Positions 42,009-50,688 of a DNA stretch of 64,000 bases are shown here, piece by piece. The stretch is from contig CAVVTG010000002.1 in NCBI GenBank assembly GCA_963751105.1, forward strand, positions 434,001 through 498,000, read 5' to 3'. The translations under genes and the position numbers were made by a program. Source of the DNA: JACVRW01 sp963751105. GTDB lineage: Bacteria > Actinomycetota > Thermoleophilia > Solirubrobacterales > Thermoleophilaceae. Position 1 is the stretch's first letter; each line of letters opens with the position of its first letter. The notes under the pieces were generated by a model. It was not told the origin of the DNA. It was given only the letters and a program-made list of their open reading frames with translations, and made no database searches.

Positions 42009-43475
42009 ATGGAAACCATTCGTCGTGCCGATGCGAACGGCGTGAAGCCGCGCGCCGCGATTCTCGTCGCCGTCCTCTCCACGGGGCTGGCCCTCGCCCC
42101 GAGCGCGCTCGCCGTGCCGGAGCAGGGTGACGCGGGCGACACTCCGTCGACCGCCCAGGACCTCACCACCCAGGTCGTCGACTCGATCACCGGCACGTTC
42201 GCCGGCGCGGACTCGGACCTCTTCCGGGTGTGCCTGAGCGGTGGCGGCTCGTTCTCGGCCTCCACCGTCGGCGTCACCGACCCCGGCACCAACACCCAGC
42301 TCTTCCTCTTCAACGCCGCCGGCATGGGCATCTACGCGGATGACGACGCGGCGGGCACCGAGCAGTCCACGCTCCCAGCCGGGCACCCGCTGACCCCCGC
42401 GGCCGCGGGCGAGTACCTCCTGGGCGTCTCGCCCAGCGACCGCGATCCTCAGAGCAGCGCCGGCGAGATCTTCGACAACGTCGCCTACCTCGTGGGCGCC
42501 GGCGGCCGCGGCGCGGCAGCGCCGGTTACGAACTGGTCGGGCCGGCTGCGGGCGTCGGGCGCCTACACCGTCTCGCTGACCGGCACGAGGGCCTGTGAGT
42601 CCATGGCCCCCACGATCGACCTACGCAGCCCGACCGACGGCGGCCGGGTGCCGCTCGGGGCCGAGGTGGAGGTGGACTTCTCCTGCGACGATGCGGGCGG
42701 CTCGGGCGTCGCGTCGTGCGTCGGCAGTACGCCCGACGGCGAGCCGCTCGACACCTCGAGTCTCGGTCCGCAGTCAGTGACGGTCACGGCCCGCGACGGT
42801 GCCGGCAACGAGACCACCGAGACGGTCACCGTGGAGATCGTCGACGCAGATGCCCCCGACATCGATCTGCGAACCCCGGCCAACGGCGCCGAGTACTCCG
42901 TGGGCGACGACCTGATCGCCGACTACGAGTGCCTGGACGAGCCCGCCGGGTCGGGCGTGGCCTCCTGCACGGGCGACGTGGCCGACGGCGCGGCCCTCGA
43001 CACCTCGAGCCCGGGCGCCTACACCTTCACGGTCACCGCCACCGACGCCGCGGGCAACTCCGTCTCCACGACGGCCTCCTACACGATCTCGGACGGCGGG
43101 TACGACTTCGGCGGCTTCCTGTGGCCGGTCCACGACTTCCCGGCGGTCAACCGCTGGCCGGCCGGGCTGCCGGTGCCGATCCGCTTCTCGCTCGGCGGCT
43201 ACCAGGGCAGGGACGTGCTCGAGGGCTGGCCCCGGGTGGCCGAGGTGGAATGCGGCGCCGGCGAGACGCCCGCGGACGGCCACCCCGCCCGCAGCGCGTG
43301 GGGCAAGGGCCTGCGCTACAGGCCGCGCCGGGACCGCTACGTGTTCTGGTGGAAGACCAGCCGCGACTGGCGCGGCGAGTGCCGTCAGTTCATCCTCAAG
43401 CTCGACGACGGCTCGCTGCACCGGGCCGAATTCCGCTTCACCCGCCTGCACTGGTGGGGCCACTGGACCCATTGA
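42009..43475 (+). CDS. Secreted Ig-like/PxKF-type surface protein
   Basis: 488 residues from ATG 42009. Signal peptide to about residue 37 (ILVAVLSTGLALAPSALA). Residues about 45-190 resemble a pre-peptidase C-type beta domain; two Ig-like repeats follow (each with a PxIDLR(S/T)PxxG start and SGVASC...DTSS core), then a C-terminal PxKF-type domain (FPAVNRWPAGLPVPIRFSLGGYQG ... YVFWWKTSRDWRGECRQ). Paired Cys in each repeat suggest disulfides. Secreted; adhesin or envelope role inferred. Confidence 0.82.
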   Translation: METIRRADANGVKPRAAILVAVLSTGLALAPSALAVPEQGDAGDTPSTAQDLTTQVVDSITGTFAGADSDLFRVCLSGGGSFSASTVGVTDPGTNTQLFLFNAAGMGIYADDDAAGTEQSTLPAGHPLTPAAAGEYLLGVSPSDRDPQSSAGEIFDNVAYLVGAGGRGAAAPVTNWSGRLRASGAYTVSLTGTRACESMAPTIDLRSPTDGGRVPLGAEVEVDFSCDDAGGSGVASCVGSTPDGEPLDTSSLGPQSVTVTARDGAGNETTETVTVEIVDADAPDIDLRTPANGAEYSVGDDLIADYECLDEPAGSGVASCTGDVADGAALDTSSPGAYTFTVTATDAAGNSVSTTASYTISDGGYDFGGFLWPVHDFPAVNRWPAGLPVPIRFSLGGYQGRDVLEGWPRVAEVECGAGETPADGHPARSAWGKGLRYRPRRDRYVFWWKTSRDWRGECRQFILKLDDGSLHRAEFRFTRLHWWGHWTH

Positions 43476-43510
43476 GCCGAGAAAGAACGCATCCCGCCTG
43501 CAAGAAAAGC

Positions 43511-43516
43511 TAGTCT
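43511..43516 (+). promoter_or_regulatory. -10-like TAGTCT, leaderless-type spacing
   Basis: TAGTCT ends 7 bases before ATG 43524; no Shine-Dalgarno is seen. Confidence 0.4.
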
Positions 43517-43523
43517 GACGGCG

Positions 43524-44402
43524 ATGAAGCACTGGCTCGTCCTTGCTGCGGTGTACGCCGTCGTGGCCGTGCTGGTCCTTCCCGGCTCGCTGCTGGCCTC
43601 GCAGGATCAGGGGACGCCGACCGCCACCGGGGAGGTCACCGACGAGCCGGCGCCCACGCCCGAGCAGCTCGAGCAGGCCGTCGAGGAGCAGGACGCCGCC
43701 GGCGACGCCGAGCCTCCCACCGAGACCACCACCCCGCCCGAAGGCGAGGTCGAGGGCGAGGACACCGTGCCGGCCGGCGAGCCCGGGGCCGAGGCCGAGG
43801 AGAAGCCCGCCGCCGAGGCAGCGCCGCCGGTGGAGCCGGCACCGGCTGAGCCCGCACCCGCCGAGCCCGCCGCCGACCAGGCGGAGAAGGATCAAGCCGC
43901 GAAGGCCGCCAAGCTCGACAAGGCGGCGGAGAGCAAGAAGGCCAAGGCGGCGGCCACCGCCAACGTCACCATCTCCGACTTCCGCTTCACTCCGGCCACG
44001 GTCACGGTCGTGGAGGGCGACACCATCACGTGGACCAACGACGGGCCCACGGGGCACTCGGCCACCGCCAGCAACGGCGAGTTCGACACGGGCATCTTCC
44101 CCGCCGGTGAGAGCCGCTCGGAGACCTTCGACACGCCCGGCACCTACGCCTACATCTGCACGCCCCACCCGAACATGGAGGGGACCGTGGTGGTCGAGGC
44201 CGCGGGGTCCGACCCCGCGGGTGAGGAGGAGGAGGCCCAGCTCGAGAACGACGAGGAGGCGCTCGCGGAGGATCTCGAGGCCGACTTCGACAGCGGCGGC
44301 CTGCCCAACACGGGCCGCGACGAGCGCACGATGATCATCCTGGGCCTCGTCATGATCGCCATCGGCAGCGTCCTCTCGCTGCGCACGCGTCGCCAGAGCT
44401 GA
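43524..44402 (+). CDS. LPNTG-anchored cupredoxin (plastocyanin-like)
   Basis: 292 residues. Signal sequence (about 1-26), a long Ala/Pro/Glu-rich spacer (about 30-145), one cupredoxin domain (about 146-225) with type 1 copper ligands H178, C212, H215 and M218 (GHSAT and YICTPHPNM), and a C-terminal sorting signal: LPNTG at 260-264, a hydrophobic helix and RTRRQS. A sortase would link it to the wall, holding a copper redox site outside the membrane. Electron partner unknown. Confidence 0.9.
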   Translation: MKHWLVLAAVYAVVAVLVLPGSLLASQDQGTPTATGEVTDEPAPTPEQLEQAVEEQDAAGDAEPPTETTTPPEGEVEGEDTVPAGEPGAEAEEKPAAEAAPPVEPAPAEPAPAEPAADQAEKDQAAKAAKLDKAAESKKAKAAATANVTISDFRFTPATVTVVEGDTITWTNDGPTGHSATASNGEFDTGIFPAGESRSETFDTPGTYAYICTPHPNMEGTVVVEAAGSDPAGEEEEAQLENDEEALAEDLEADFDSGGLPNTGRDERTMIILGLVMIAIGSVLSLRTRRQS

Positions 44403-44431
44403 GCGCGCCGACCGGATAGCCTGCCGGCCTC

Positions 44432-44830
44432 ATGTCCACGAGGAAGATCCGTGTGGTGGTGGCCAAGCCGGGTCTGGACGGGCACGACCGCGGGGCGAAG
44501 ATCATCGCCCGGGCCCTGCGCGACGCGGGCATGGAGGTCATCTACACCGGCCTGCACCAGACGCCGGAGCAGATCGTGGAGACGGTGCTGCAAGAGGACG
44601 CCGACGCGGTCGGGTTGTCGATCCTGTCGGGGGCCCACATGACGCTGGTCCCGCGGATCGCCTCCCTGCTCGAAGGCGAGGGCGCCGAGGACGTGGTGCT
44701 GGTTGTGGGCGGGACGATCCCGAGCGAGGACATCCCCGAGCTCAAAGAGCTGGGGGTGGCCGAGGTGTTCACCCCAGGAGCGCCGGTGCAGGGGATCATC
44801 GACTTCATCCGCGAGTCAGTCCCGGCCTGA
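44432..44830 (+). CDS. Cobalamin-binding methylmalonyl-CoA mutase-type subunit
   Basis: 132 residues forming one B12-binding domain: KPGLDGHDRGAKIIARAL contains the DxHxxG motif whose His binds cobalt, followed by LSILSGAHM and VVGGTIPSEDI. This matches the small C-terminal part of methylmalonyl-CoA or related acyl-CoA mutases encoded as a separate subunit. No catalytic large subunit is in the window. MeaB at 5555-6526 is the likely chaperone. TAGCCT lies 9 bases before ATG. Confidence 0.92.
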   Translation: MSTRKIRVVVAKPGLDGHDRGAKIIARALRDAGMEVIYTGLHQTPEQIVETVLQEDADAVGLSILSGAHMTLVPRIASLLEGEGAEDVVLVVGGTIPSEDIPELKELGVAEVFTPGAPVQGIIDFIRESVPA

Positions 44831-44860
44831 GCGGCAGCCGTCCGTTGGCGCCGCTACACG

Positions 44861-44878
44861 ATTGACTCGTCAGTCAAT
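44861..44878. promoter_or_regulatory. Perfect palindromic operator upstream of etfBA
   Basis: ATTGACT-CGTC-AGTCAAT has perfect 7-bp arms. It overlaps a -35-like TTGACT (44862-44867), with TAAGAT at 44883-44888 as a candidate -10, 15 bases away. TetR-type regulators of fatty-acid genes typically use such palindromes, so ETF expression is probably repressed from here. The regulator is not identified. Confidence 0.6.
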
Positions 44879-44952
44879 GAAGTAAGATCCGCTCCGCCTC
44901 CGGCCGGCAGCCTGTCGTCCGGGCGCCAAGATCAAGCCAAGGAGAAGCTCCC

Positions 44953-45747
44953 GTGAAGATCTGCGTCCTCGTCAAAGAGGTGCCCGACGCGGCGGTCGAG
45001 AAGCGCATGGACCAGGGGTCCAAGCGCATCGATCGCTCGGGCGAGACCACGCTCAACCAGTTCGACACCCACGCCATCGAGGCTGCGATGCAGATCCGCG
45101 AGGGCGGGGGCGCCGACGTCGACGAGATCGTCGCCGTGACGATGGCCCCGTCGGAGGCGGGTCGCACCCTCAACAAGGCGGTGGCGCTGGGCGCCGACCG
45201 CTCGGTGCATCTCACCGACGAGGCGCTCGCCGGCTCGGACGTCTGCGCCACCGGCTACGCGCTGGCCAAGGTGCTGGAGACCGAGTCTCCCGACCTCGTC
45301 CTGCTCGGCCAGCAGTCGGCGGACGGCGAGTGCTACACGATCGGCGCCGTGGTGGCCGACCATCTGCGCATGCCCTCGCTGACCCAGGTCATCAAGCTCG
45401 ACGTGGACGGCAACAAGCTGCGCTGCGAGCGCCAGGCCGAGTACGGCTACGACACGGTCGAGGTCGAGCTGCCCGCCGTGATCTCGGTGGGCGACGCGAT
45501 CAACGAGCCGCGCTACCCCTCGCTCAAGGCGATCATGGGGGCCAAGAAGAAGCCGCGCGACACCAAGTCGGTGGGCGACGCAGGCATCGAGCCCGACCGC
45601 GTGGGCGAGCAGGGCTCCCGCACGTCGGTCCTCGCCATCAACCCTCCCGCCGACAAGGCCGCGGGCGAGATCATCGAGGACGAGGACACCAACGAGACCG
45701 TCGAACGCATCGTCGGCTGGCTCGAGGAAAGGAAGCTGTTGGCATGA
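44953..45747 (+). CDS. etfB: Electron transfer flavoprotein beta subunit
   Basis: 264 residues, GTG start with AAGGAGA upstream. The ETF_beta domain shows VKEVPDA, NQFDTHAIEAAMQI and VILGQQSADGE-like LVLLGQQSADGECYTIG; the C-terminus supplies the loop that contacts dehydrogenases. With EtfA it carries electrons from acyl-CoA dehydrogenases to ETF:quinone oxidoreductase. The stop overlaps the etfA start (ATGA). Preceded by a perfect palindrome. Confidence 0.96.
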   Translation: MKICVLVKEVPDAAVEKRMDQGSKRIDRSGETTLNQFDTHAIEAAMQIREGGGADVDEIVAVTMAPSEAGRTLNKAVALGADRSVHLTDEALAGSDVCATGYALAKVLETESPDLVLLGQQSADGECYTIGAVVADHLRMPSLTQVIKLDVDGNKLRCERQAEYGYDTVEVELPAVISVGDAINEPRYPSLKAIMGAKKKPRDTKSVGDAGIEPDRVGEQGSRTSVLAINPPADKAAGEIIEDEDTNETVERIVGWLEERKLLA

Positions 45748-46715
45748 GCGTCCTCACCTACGCACTTCACTACGAGGGCGAGTTCAACAAGAACTCGCTG
45801 GGCGCGGTCTCCGAGGGCGCCAAGCTGGCCGGTGACCTGGGCGGCGAGGCGGGCGTGGTGGTGGTCGGCGGCGACGACCTGACCGACGACTTCTGTGCCT
45901 CGCTCGGCCGCTACGGCGCGACCAAGGTCTACCGGGTCAAGGGCCCGGAGGGCCTGGGGGCGCCGGTGGTCGACGCGATGGCCAAGATCATCACCGACGA
46001 CGGCTACAAGTACGCCCTCTTCGGAGGCGGCCTGCTGGGCTTCGAGATCGGCGCGGGGCTGACCGCTCGCCTCGACGCCGGCGTGACCATGGAGGTCACG
46101 GCGGTGAAGGCCCAGGACGGCAAGCTCGTGGCCGAGCGGCCGATCCTTCAGGACTCGGCCATTGTCGACGTGGGCTACGTGAGCGAGCCGGGCATCATCA
46201 TCGGCCGCCTCAACGCCTTCGACATCAAGGAGGCGGGCGACGGCGCGGCCGAGGTGGTCGACGTCGACGTGACCTTCGAGGACCACTCGACCAAGGCTGT
46301 GATGGTGCAGCGCGGCGAGCAGCGTGGCGCCGACGTGAACATCGAGGACGCCGACATCCTCGTCGCGGGTGGCCGCGGCCTCGGCAAGGCCGAGGGCTTC
46401 GAGCTCTGCGAGTCGCTGGCCGACGCCCTCGGGGGCGCGGTGGCCGCCACCCGCGCGGTGGTCGACGCCGGGTGGTATCCGTACGCCGCCCAGATCGGGC
46501 AGACGGGCAAGACGGTCGCCCCGAAGCTCTATCTCGCCGCCGGCATCTCGGGAGCGATCCAGCACAAGGTCGGCATGCAGTCCTCGGAGAACATCGTGGC
46601 CATCAACAAGGACCCGAACGCGCCGATCTTCGAGTTCTCCGACCTCGGCGTGGTGGGTGACCTGAACAAGATCATGCCCAAGCTCACCGAGGCCCTGAAG
46701 GACAAGAGGGGCTGA
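45744..46715 (+). CDS. etfA: Electron transfer flavoprotein alpha subunit
   Basis: 323 residues. N-terminal domain, then the C-terminal FAD-binding region with VAGGRGLGKAEGF, QIGQTGKTVAPKLYLAAGISGAIQHKVGM and NIVAINKDPNAPIFEFSDLGVVGD. Coupled to etfB by ATGA and followed 7 bases later by the ETF-QO gene, so the whole electron-transfer branch is one operon. Confidence 0.96.
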   Translation: MSVLTYALHYEGEFNKNSLGAVSEGAKLAGDLGGEAGVVVVGGDDLTDDFCASLGRYGATKVYRVKGPEGLGAPVVDAMAKIITDDGYKYALFGGGLLGFEIGAGLTARLDAGVTMEVTAVKAQDGKLVAERPILQDSAIVDVGYVSEPGIIIGRLNAFDIKEAGDGAAEVVDVDVTFEDHSTKAVMVQRGEQRGADVNIEDADILVAGGRGLGKAEGFELCESLADALGGAVAATRAVVDAGWYPYAAQIGQTGKTVAPKLYLAAGISGAIQHKVGMQSSENIVAINKDPNAPIFEFSDLGVVGDLNKIMPKLTEALKDKRG

Positions 46716-46722
46716 CGCCCGC

Positions 46723-48478
46723 ATGGCCACCGCTCCGATCGAGTTTCCGCCGCCCGTCGACTCCGCCAGGGAGTTCGTCGGCGCGCCCACCGACCCCGAG
46801 GACGAGCGCATCGAGGTAGGCGTGGTGATCGTGGGCGGCGGGCCGGGCGGGCTCTCCTGCGCAATCCGCCTGACCCAGTTGCTGGCCGAGGACGAGGCGC
46901 TCATGGAGTCGCTCGGCGAGGTGCCGGTGGCCCTGGTGGAGAAGGGCAAGAACCCGGGCTCTCACCTCTTGTCGGGGGCGATGATGAACCCGTCGGCCAT
47001 GCGCAAGCTGTTCCCGGGCATGGACGAGAGCGAGTGGCCGACCTACGGCGCGGTGGAGAAGGACGCCGTCTATCTGCTGCCCAACAGCAAGCGCGCGATC
47101 CCGCTCAAGCCCACGCCGCCGCCGTTTCGCAACCACGGCAACCACGTCACGTCGGTGGCCCGGCTGGGCCGCTGGCTCTCCGACCAGGCCGAGGAGGCTG
47201 GCGTCTACATCCTGGGCGAGACCGCGGCCGCGCGACTGCTCGTCGACGACGACCGCGTGGTCGGCGTGCGATCCGGTGACAAGGGACGGGGCAAGGACGG
47301 CGAGGAGCTCGGCAACTTCGAGCCCGGGTCCGATCTGATCGCCAAGGCCACCGTGCTCGCCGAGGGCACCCAGGGACACCTCACCGGCGCGGCCATCCGC
47401 CACTTCGACCTCGGCTCCGAGGACCCGCAGCAGTGGGAGCTCGGCGTGAAGGAGGTCTGGGAGGTTCAGCAGCCGCTCGACCGGGTCGTCCACACGATGG
47501 CCTGGCCGCTGCGCTTCGGGCCCAAGTACCGCGAGTTCGGCGGCTCGTTCATCTACCCGATGGGCGAGGACAAGGTGTCGATGGGCCTCGTGGTGGGGCT
47601 CGACTACCGCGACGCGTCGTTCTCGGTCCACGACGCTCTCCAGCAGCTCAAGGGCCATCCGCTGGTGGCCAAGATCATCGAGGGCGGCAAGCGGGTCGGC
47701 TGGGGGGCCAAGACGATTCCCTCCGGTGGCTACTGGGCCCAGCCGCGGCAGTACTGGGCGCCCGGCATGGCCATCTGCGGCGACGGAGCCGGGATGGTCA
47801 ACATCCCCACCCTCAAGGGCGTGCACTACGCGATGCACGCCGGCATGTTCGCGGCGGAGGCGATCTACGAGCGTCTCAAGGCCGGCGAGGAGGGCACCGC
47901 CGACCTGTCCAACTACGAGGCCAAGGTGCGCGGCTCGGAGATCGAGACGGACATTCGCCGCTCGCGCAACATGCGCCAGCCCTTCTCGCGCGGCTTCCTG
48001 GTGGGCGGAGCGATCGCGAACATGATGGAGATCTCGGGCGGGCGCTTTCCCGGCGGCCGCTGGGCGACCCACGACGACGCCACCGTCGACGTCTTCATCG
48101 GCGACCGCGACAAGGACTACCCCAAGCCCGACGGCAAGACCACCTTCGACAAGCTGTCGTCGGTCTTCCTCACCGGCAACGCCACGCGCGACGACGCCCC
48201 CAACCACATCCGCATCCAGGACAAGGTGCCGCTCGACGTCGCGCTGATGTGGCAGAACATGTGCCCCGCCGCCGTCTACGAGGTGCCCGGAGGACGAGCT
48301 CGAGGCCGCTCGCTCCGAGAACGGCGCCGGGAACGGCAGCGGCAAGCTCGACGGCAAGCACGAGGTCAAGCTGCAGATCACGCCCTCGAACTGCGTCCAG
48401 TGCGGAGCGATCACCGCGAAGGGCGGCAGGTTGACTCCGCCCGAGGGCGGCGACGGCCCCAACTACCAGGTCACCTGA
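46723..48478 (+). CDS. Electron transfer flavoprotein:quinone oxidoreductase, frameshifted near the 3' end
   Basis: The frame from ATG 46723 encodes the FAD domain (VVIVGGGPGGLSCAIRL), the quinone-binding middle and CPAAVYEV with one cluster Cys, then loses homology. A +1 shift at about base 48289 restores a family-like tail (EDELEAARSENG ... SNCVQCGAITAKGGRLTPPEGG) ending at TGA 48476-48478. Without it the frame runs antisense through the next gene for another 370 codons. Even after correction the third Cys of the usual CVxCKTC motif is Ala/Ile. It moves electrons from ETF to membrane quinone. The shift may be an assembly error. Confidence 0.88.
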
Positions 48479-48486
48479 GACGCGGG

Positions 48487-49557
48487 TCAGCTGCCCCCGG
48501 CCTCCCGGGCCGCCCGGTACTCCGCCCGGGCCGCGAAGCTCGAGCGCATCTCGTCGGTCAGGTCGTCCAGGAACTCCTCGCGGTAGGTGGAGTCGGTGAG
48601 CACGGCGATCGAGTAGTAGAGGCCGGCGAACGCTCCGATCCCGGCCGAGACCCGGAGCAGCGCCTCGGTGATCTCGATTCGCTCGCCGAACAGGCCGAAG
48701 CCGAGCACCACCGAGCCCTCGGTCACCTCCCACGAGTCGCGGATGGAGGGGCCCACCGCCAGTGCGCCCAGCACCACGAAGAAGGCCGCGACCGCGACGC
48801 TGACCACGACCGTCTGCAGCGCCTGGCTCACGAACAGCACCAGGCCGACGTTGAAGCGCTCGCGGCGCTCGAGAGGCGGCCCGTCCCCCGCGTCGTCCTC
48901 CAGCCCCTTGACCTCGCGCGGAAGCCGCACGATCACGAACAGCGATCCGGCTCCCACGAGCAGAGCGGCGACAAGCGCGAGGAACACCTCGGGCATGCGC
49001 GAGAACACCTGCCACATCTCGGTGTTGATGAACAGCACGAGCGCGAACACGAGCAGGAGCGGCACCGCCTTGGACAGCACGGTCACGGCGGCGTCGAGCT
49101 GGGCCACCAGGCGGGTCGCCGCCCAGCGCACTATCCAGACGAGCCCGCCCGCGATCACCGCGTAGGTCAGCAGGAGGATCAGCGCGTTGACGGCGAGCGT
49201 GGCAGCCGCGCTGCCCGCCTGGCCGCCGAAGATCAGCGGGAGGGCGGCGGGGACGAGCAGGAACAGTGCGAGCTCGAGGTTGCCCACGTGCTCGGGCAGC
49301 GACCAGAAGCGCCGCCCGCGCGCGAGGTTCAGGAGTCCGAAGGCGCCGAGCAGGATGGCCAGGCCCCCGAGGGCCGCGGCCACGTTGGCCCCCACGGGCC
49401 AGTCCAGCTGAATCGCCCCGAGCGTCTCCGCGATGAACACCAGCGCCAGCAGGGGAGCCGCTCGCGTCCAGACGTCCTCACGGGCGGAGCGATCCTCCAC
49501 GAACAGCGGCAGCCCGTCCCGGCGAAAGCGGCGCTCGAAGGCGTCCAGGTCGGTCAC
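48487..49557 (-). CDS. Polytopic membrane protein
   Basis: 356 residues from GTG 49557. About eight to ten hydrophobic segments in two clusters (roughly 35-190 and 195-320), a basic loop VRLPREVKGLEDDAGDG, and a cytoplasmic C-terminal helix with TYREEFLDDLTDEMRSSFAARAEYRAA. No family recognised with confidence. Divergent from rpmE and convergent with ETF-QO. A longer frame upstream runs into rpmE and is not supported. Confidence 0.68.
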   Translation of the reverse strand: MTDLDAFERRFRRDGLPLFVEDRSAREDVWTRAAPLLALVFIAETLGAIQLDWPVGANVAAALGGLAILLGAFGLLNLARGRRFWSLPEHVGNLELALFLLVPAALPLIFGGQAGSAAATLAVNALILLLTYAVIAGGLVWIVRWAATRLVAQLDAAVTVLSKAVPLLLVFALVLFINTEMWQVFSRMPEVFLALVAALLVGAGSLFVIVRLPREVKGLEDDAGDGPPLERRERFNVGLVLFVSQALQTVVVSVAVAAFFVVLGALAVGPSIRDSWEVTEGSVVLGFGLFGERIEITEALLRVSAGIGAFAGLYYSIAVLTDSTYREEFLDDLTDEMRSSFAARAEYRAAREAGGS

Positions 49558-49612
49558 CCCCTGTATTCGATAGCCAGAGGCGGACGGAGACGCCGCTAGA
49601 ATCGAAGGGGTA

Positions 49613-49819
49613 ATGAAGGCGGATATACATCCCGAGTACGTACCCGCGCACGTTCGCTGCAGCTGCGGCAACGAGTTCTGGACGCGCTCCACCAAGCCCG
49701 AGCTGAACGTCGAGATCTGCTCGAACTGCCACCCGTTCTACACCGGCCGGCAGAAGCTCGTGGACACCGGAGGCCGCGTCGAGCGCTTCCGCCGCCGGGC
49801 TGCACGCTCCCGCCAGTAG
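49613..49819 (+). CDS. rpmE: 50S ribosomal protein L31
   Basis: 68 residues. MKADIHPEYVPAHVRCSCGNEF and VEICSNCHPFYTGRQKLVDTGGRVERFRRR are diagnostic; all four zinc Cys (CSCG and CSNC) are present, so this is the zinc-binding C+ type. A GAAGGGG Shine-Dalgarno and TAGAAT precede the ATG. The DUF1385 gene follows one gene later, a conserved neighbourhood in Gram-positive bacteria. Confidence 0.97.
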   Translation: MKADIHPEYVPAHVRCSCGNEFWTRSTKPELNVEICSNCHPFYTGRQKLVDTGGRVERFRRRAARSRQ

Positions 49820-49889
49820 CAGGCAGATCTTGCGGCGCTGCGCGCACCGCCGCCGCAACTCTTCCGGCTCGTCTCTGTTCTCACGGAGC

Positions 49890-50651
49890 ATGCCTCGTGC
49901 GCCAATGTCGATCGCTCTCGGCGCCGCCGTCCTGGCGGCGCTGAGCGCGCCTGCCGCGGCGTCCCCGCCGGCCCTCGGGCCCGCCGAGACCGCGAAGGCC
50001 TCGGTGAGGCTCGTGATCTGCTCGGTGGACACCCACGAAGCCGCGTTCAAGGCGCGCATGCAGCGGATCGCGGGCACGCAGCGGATGGGGGTCCGCTTCA
50101 CGCTGCTCGAGCGGACCGACGCCACCGGATTCGAGCCGGTGAAGGCGCCCGGCCTCGGTCGCTGGCGGCGGTCGCGGCCCGGCGTGGGCACCTTCGGCTA
50201 CCGCCAGGCGGTGAAGGGGTTGCCGGCAAACGCCGTCCATCGCATGCGGGTCGACTTCCGCTGGTACGGCGCGGACGGAGACGTGATCGAGAAGACCCGC
50301 CGCACCTCCCGCTCCTGTCGCCAGTACGTGGCCCTGCCCAACCTGACCCTCCGCCTGGTGGGCTCGGCCGACACCAAGGTCCCGGGAGTCCGGCGCTACC
50401 GCGTGCAGGTCGCCAACTCGGGTCTTGCTCCGGTGGCCGCGGCTTCGGTGCGCTTCTGGGTGGACGGCGGCGTGATCGACACCGTCACGGTCAGTGCGCT
50501 GGCGATCGCGCAGCAGCGGATCATCGGGTTTCGCGGGCCCGCCTGTGCCGCATCGGTCAGAGCCCACGTGGATCCCGACGGCGTGATCGTCGAGAGCTCC
50601 GAGCAGGACAATCTCCAGGAGCTTCGTTGCGCCGACATCGCCCCGCTCTGA
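49890..50651 (+). CDS. Secreted CARDB-like domain protein
   Basis: 253 residues from ATG 49890 (CGGAG upstream). Signal peptide to about residue 25 (MSIALGAAVLAALSAPAAAS). Residues about 30-145 form one beta-rich domain with two Cys (VRLVICSVDTHEAAFKARM ... RSCRQYVALP), and about 148-245 a CARDB/Ig-like domain (VRRYRVQVANSGLAPVAAASVRFWVDG ... VIVESSEQDNLQELRC). Surface or envelope role; function unknown. It interrupts the rpmE-DUF1385 pair. Confidence 0.75.
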   Translation: MPRAPMSIALGAAVLAALSAPAAASPPALGPAETAKASVRLVICSVDTHEAAFKARMQRIAGTQRMGVRFTLLERTDATGFEPVKAPGLGRWRRSRPGVGTFGYRQAVKGLPANAVHRMRVDFRWYGADGDVIEKTRRTSRSCRQYVALPNLTLRLVGSADTKVPGVRRYRVQVANSGLAPVAAASVRFWVDGGVIDTVTVSALAIAQQRIIGFRGPACAASVRAHVDPDGVIVESSEQDNLQELRCADIAPL

Positions 50652-50688
50652 ACGGGTTCCCGCGAAAGAGCGCGAACCCGCCGTTACG

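Noticed and set aside
48479..49599. 958-residue continuation of the ETF-QO reading frame
   Set aside because: After about 48289 the frame loses all family similarity and runs antisense through a membrane-protein gene; it is an artefact of high GC and the frameshift.
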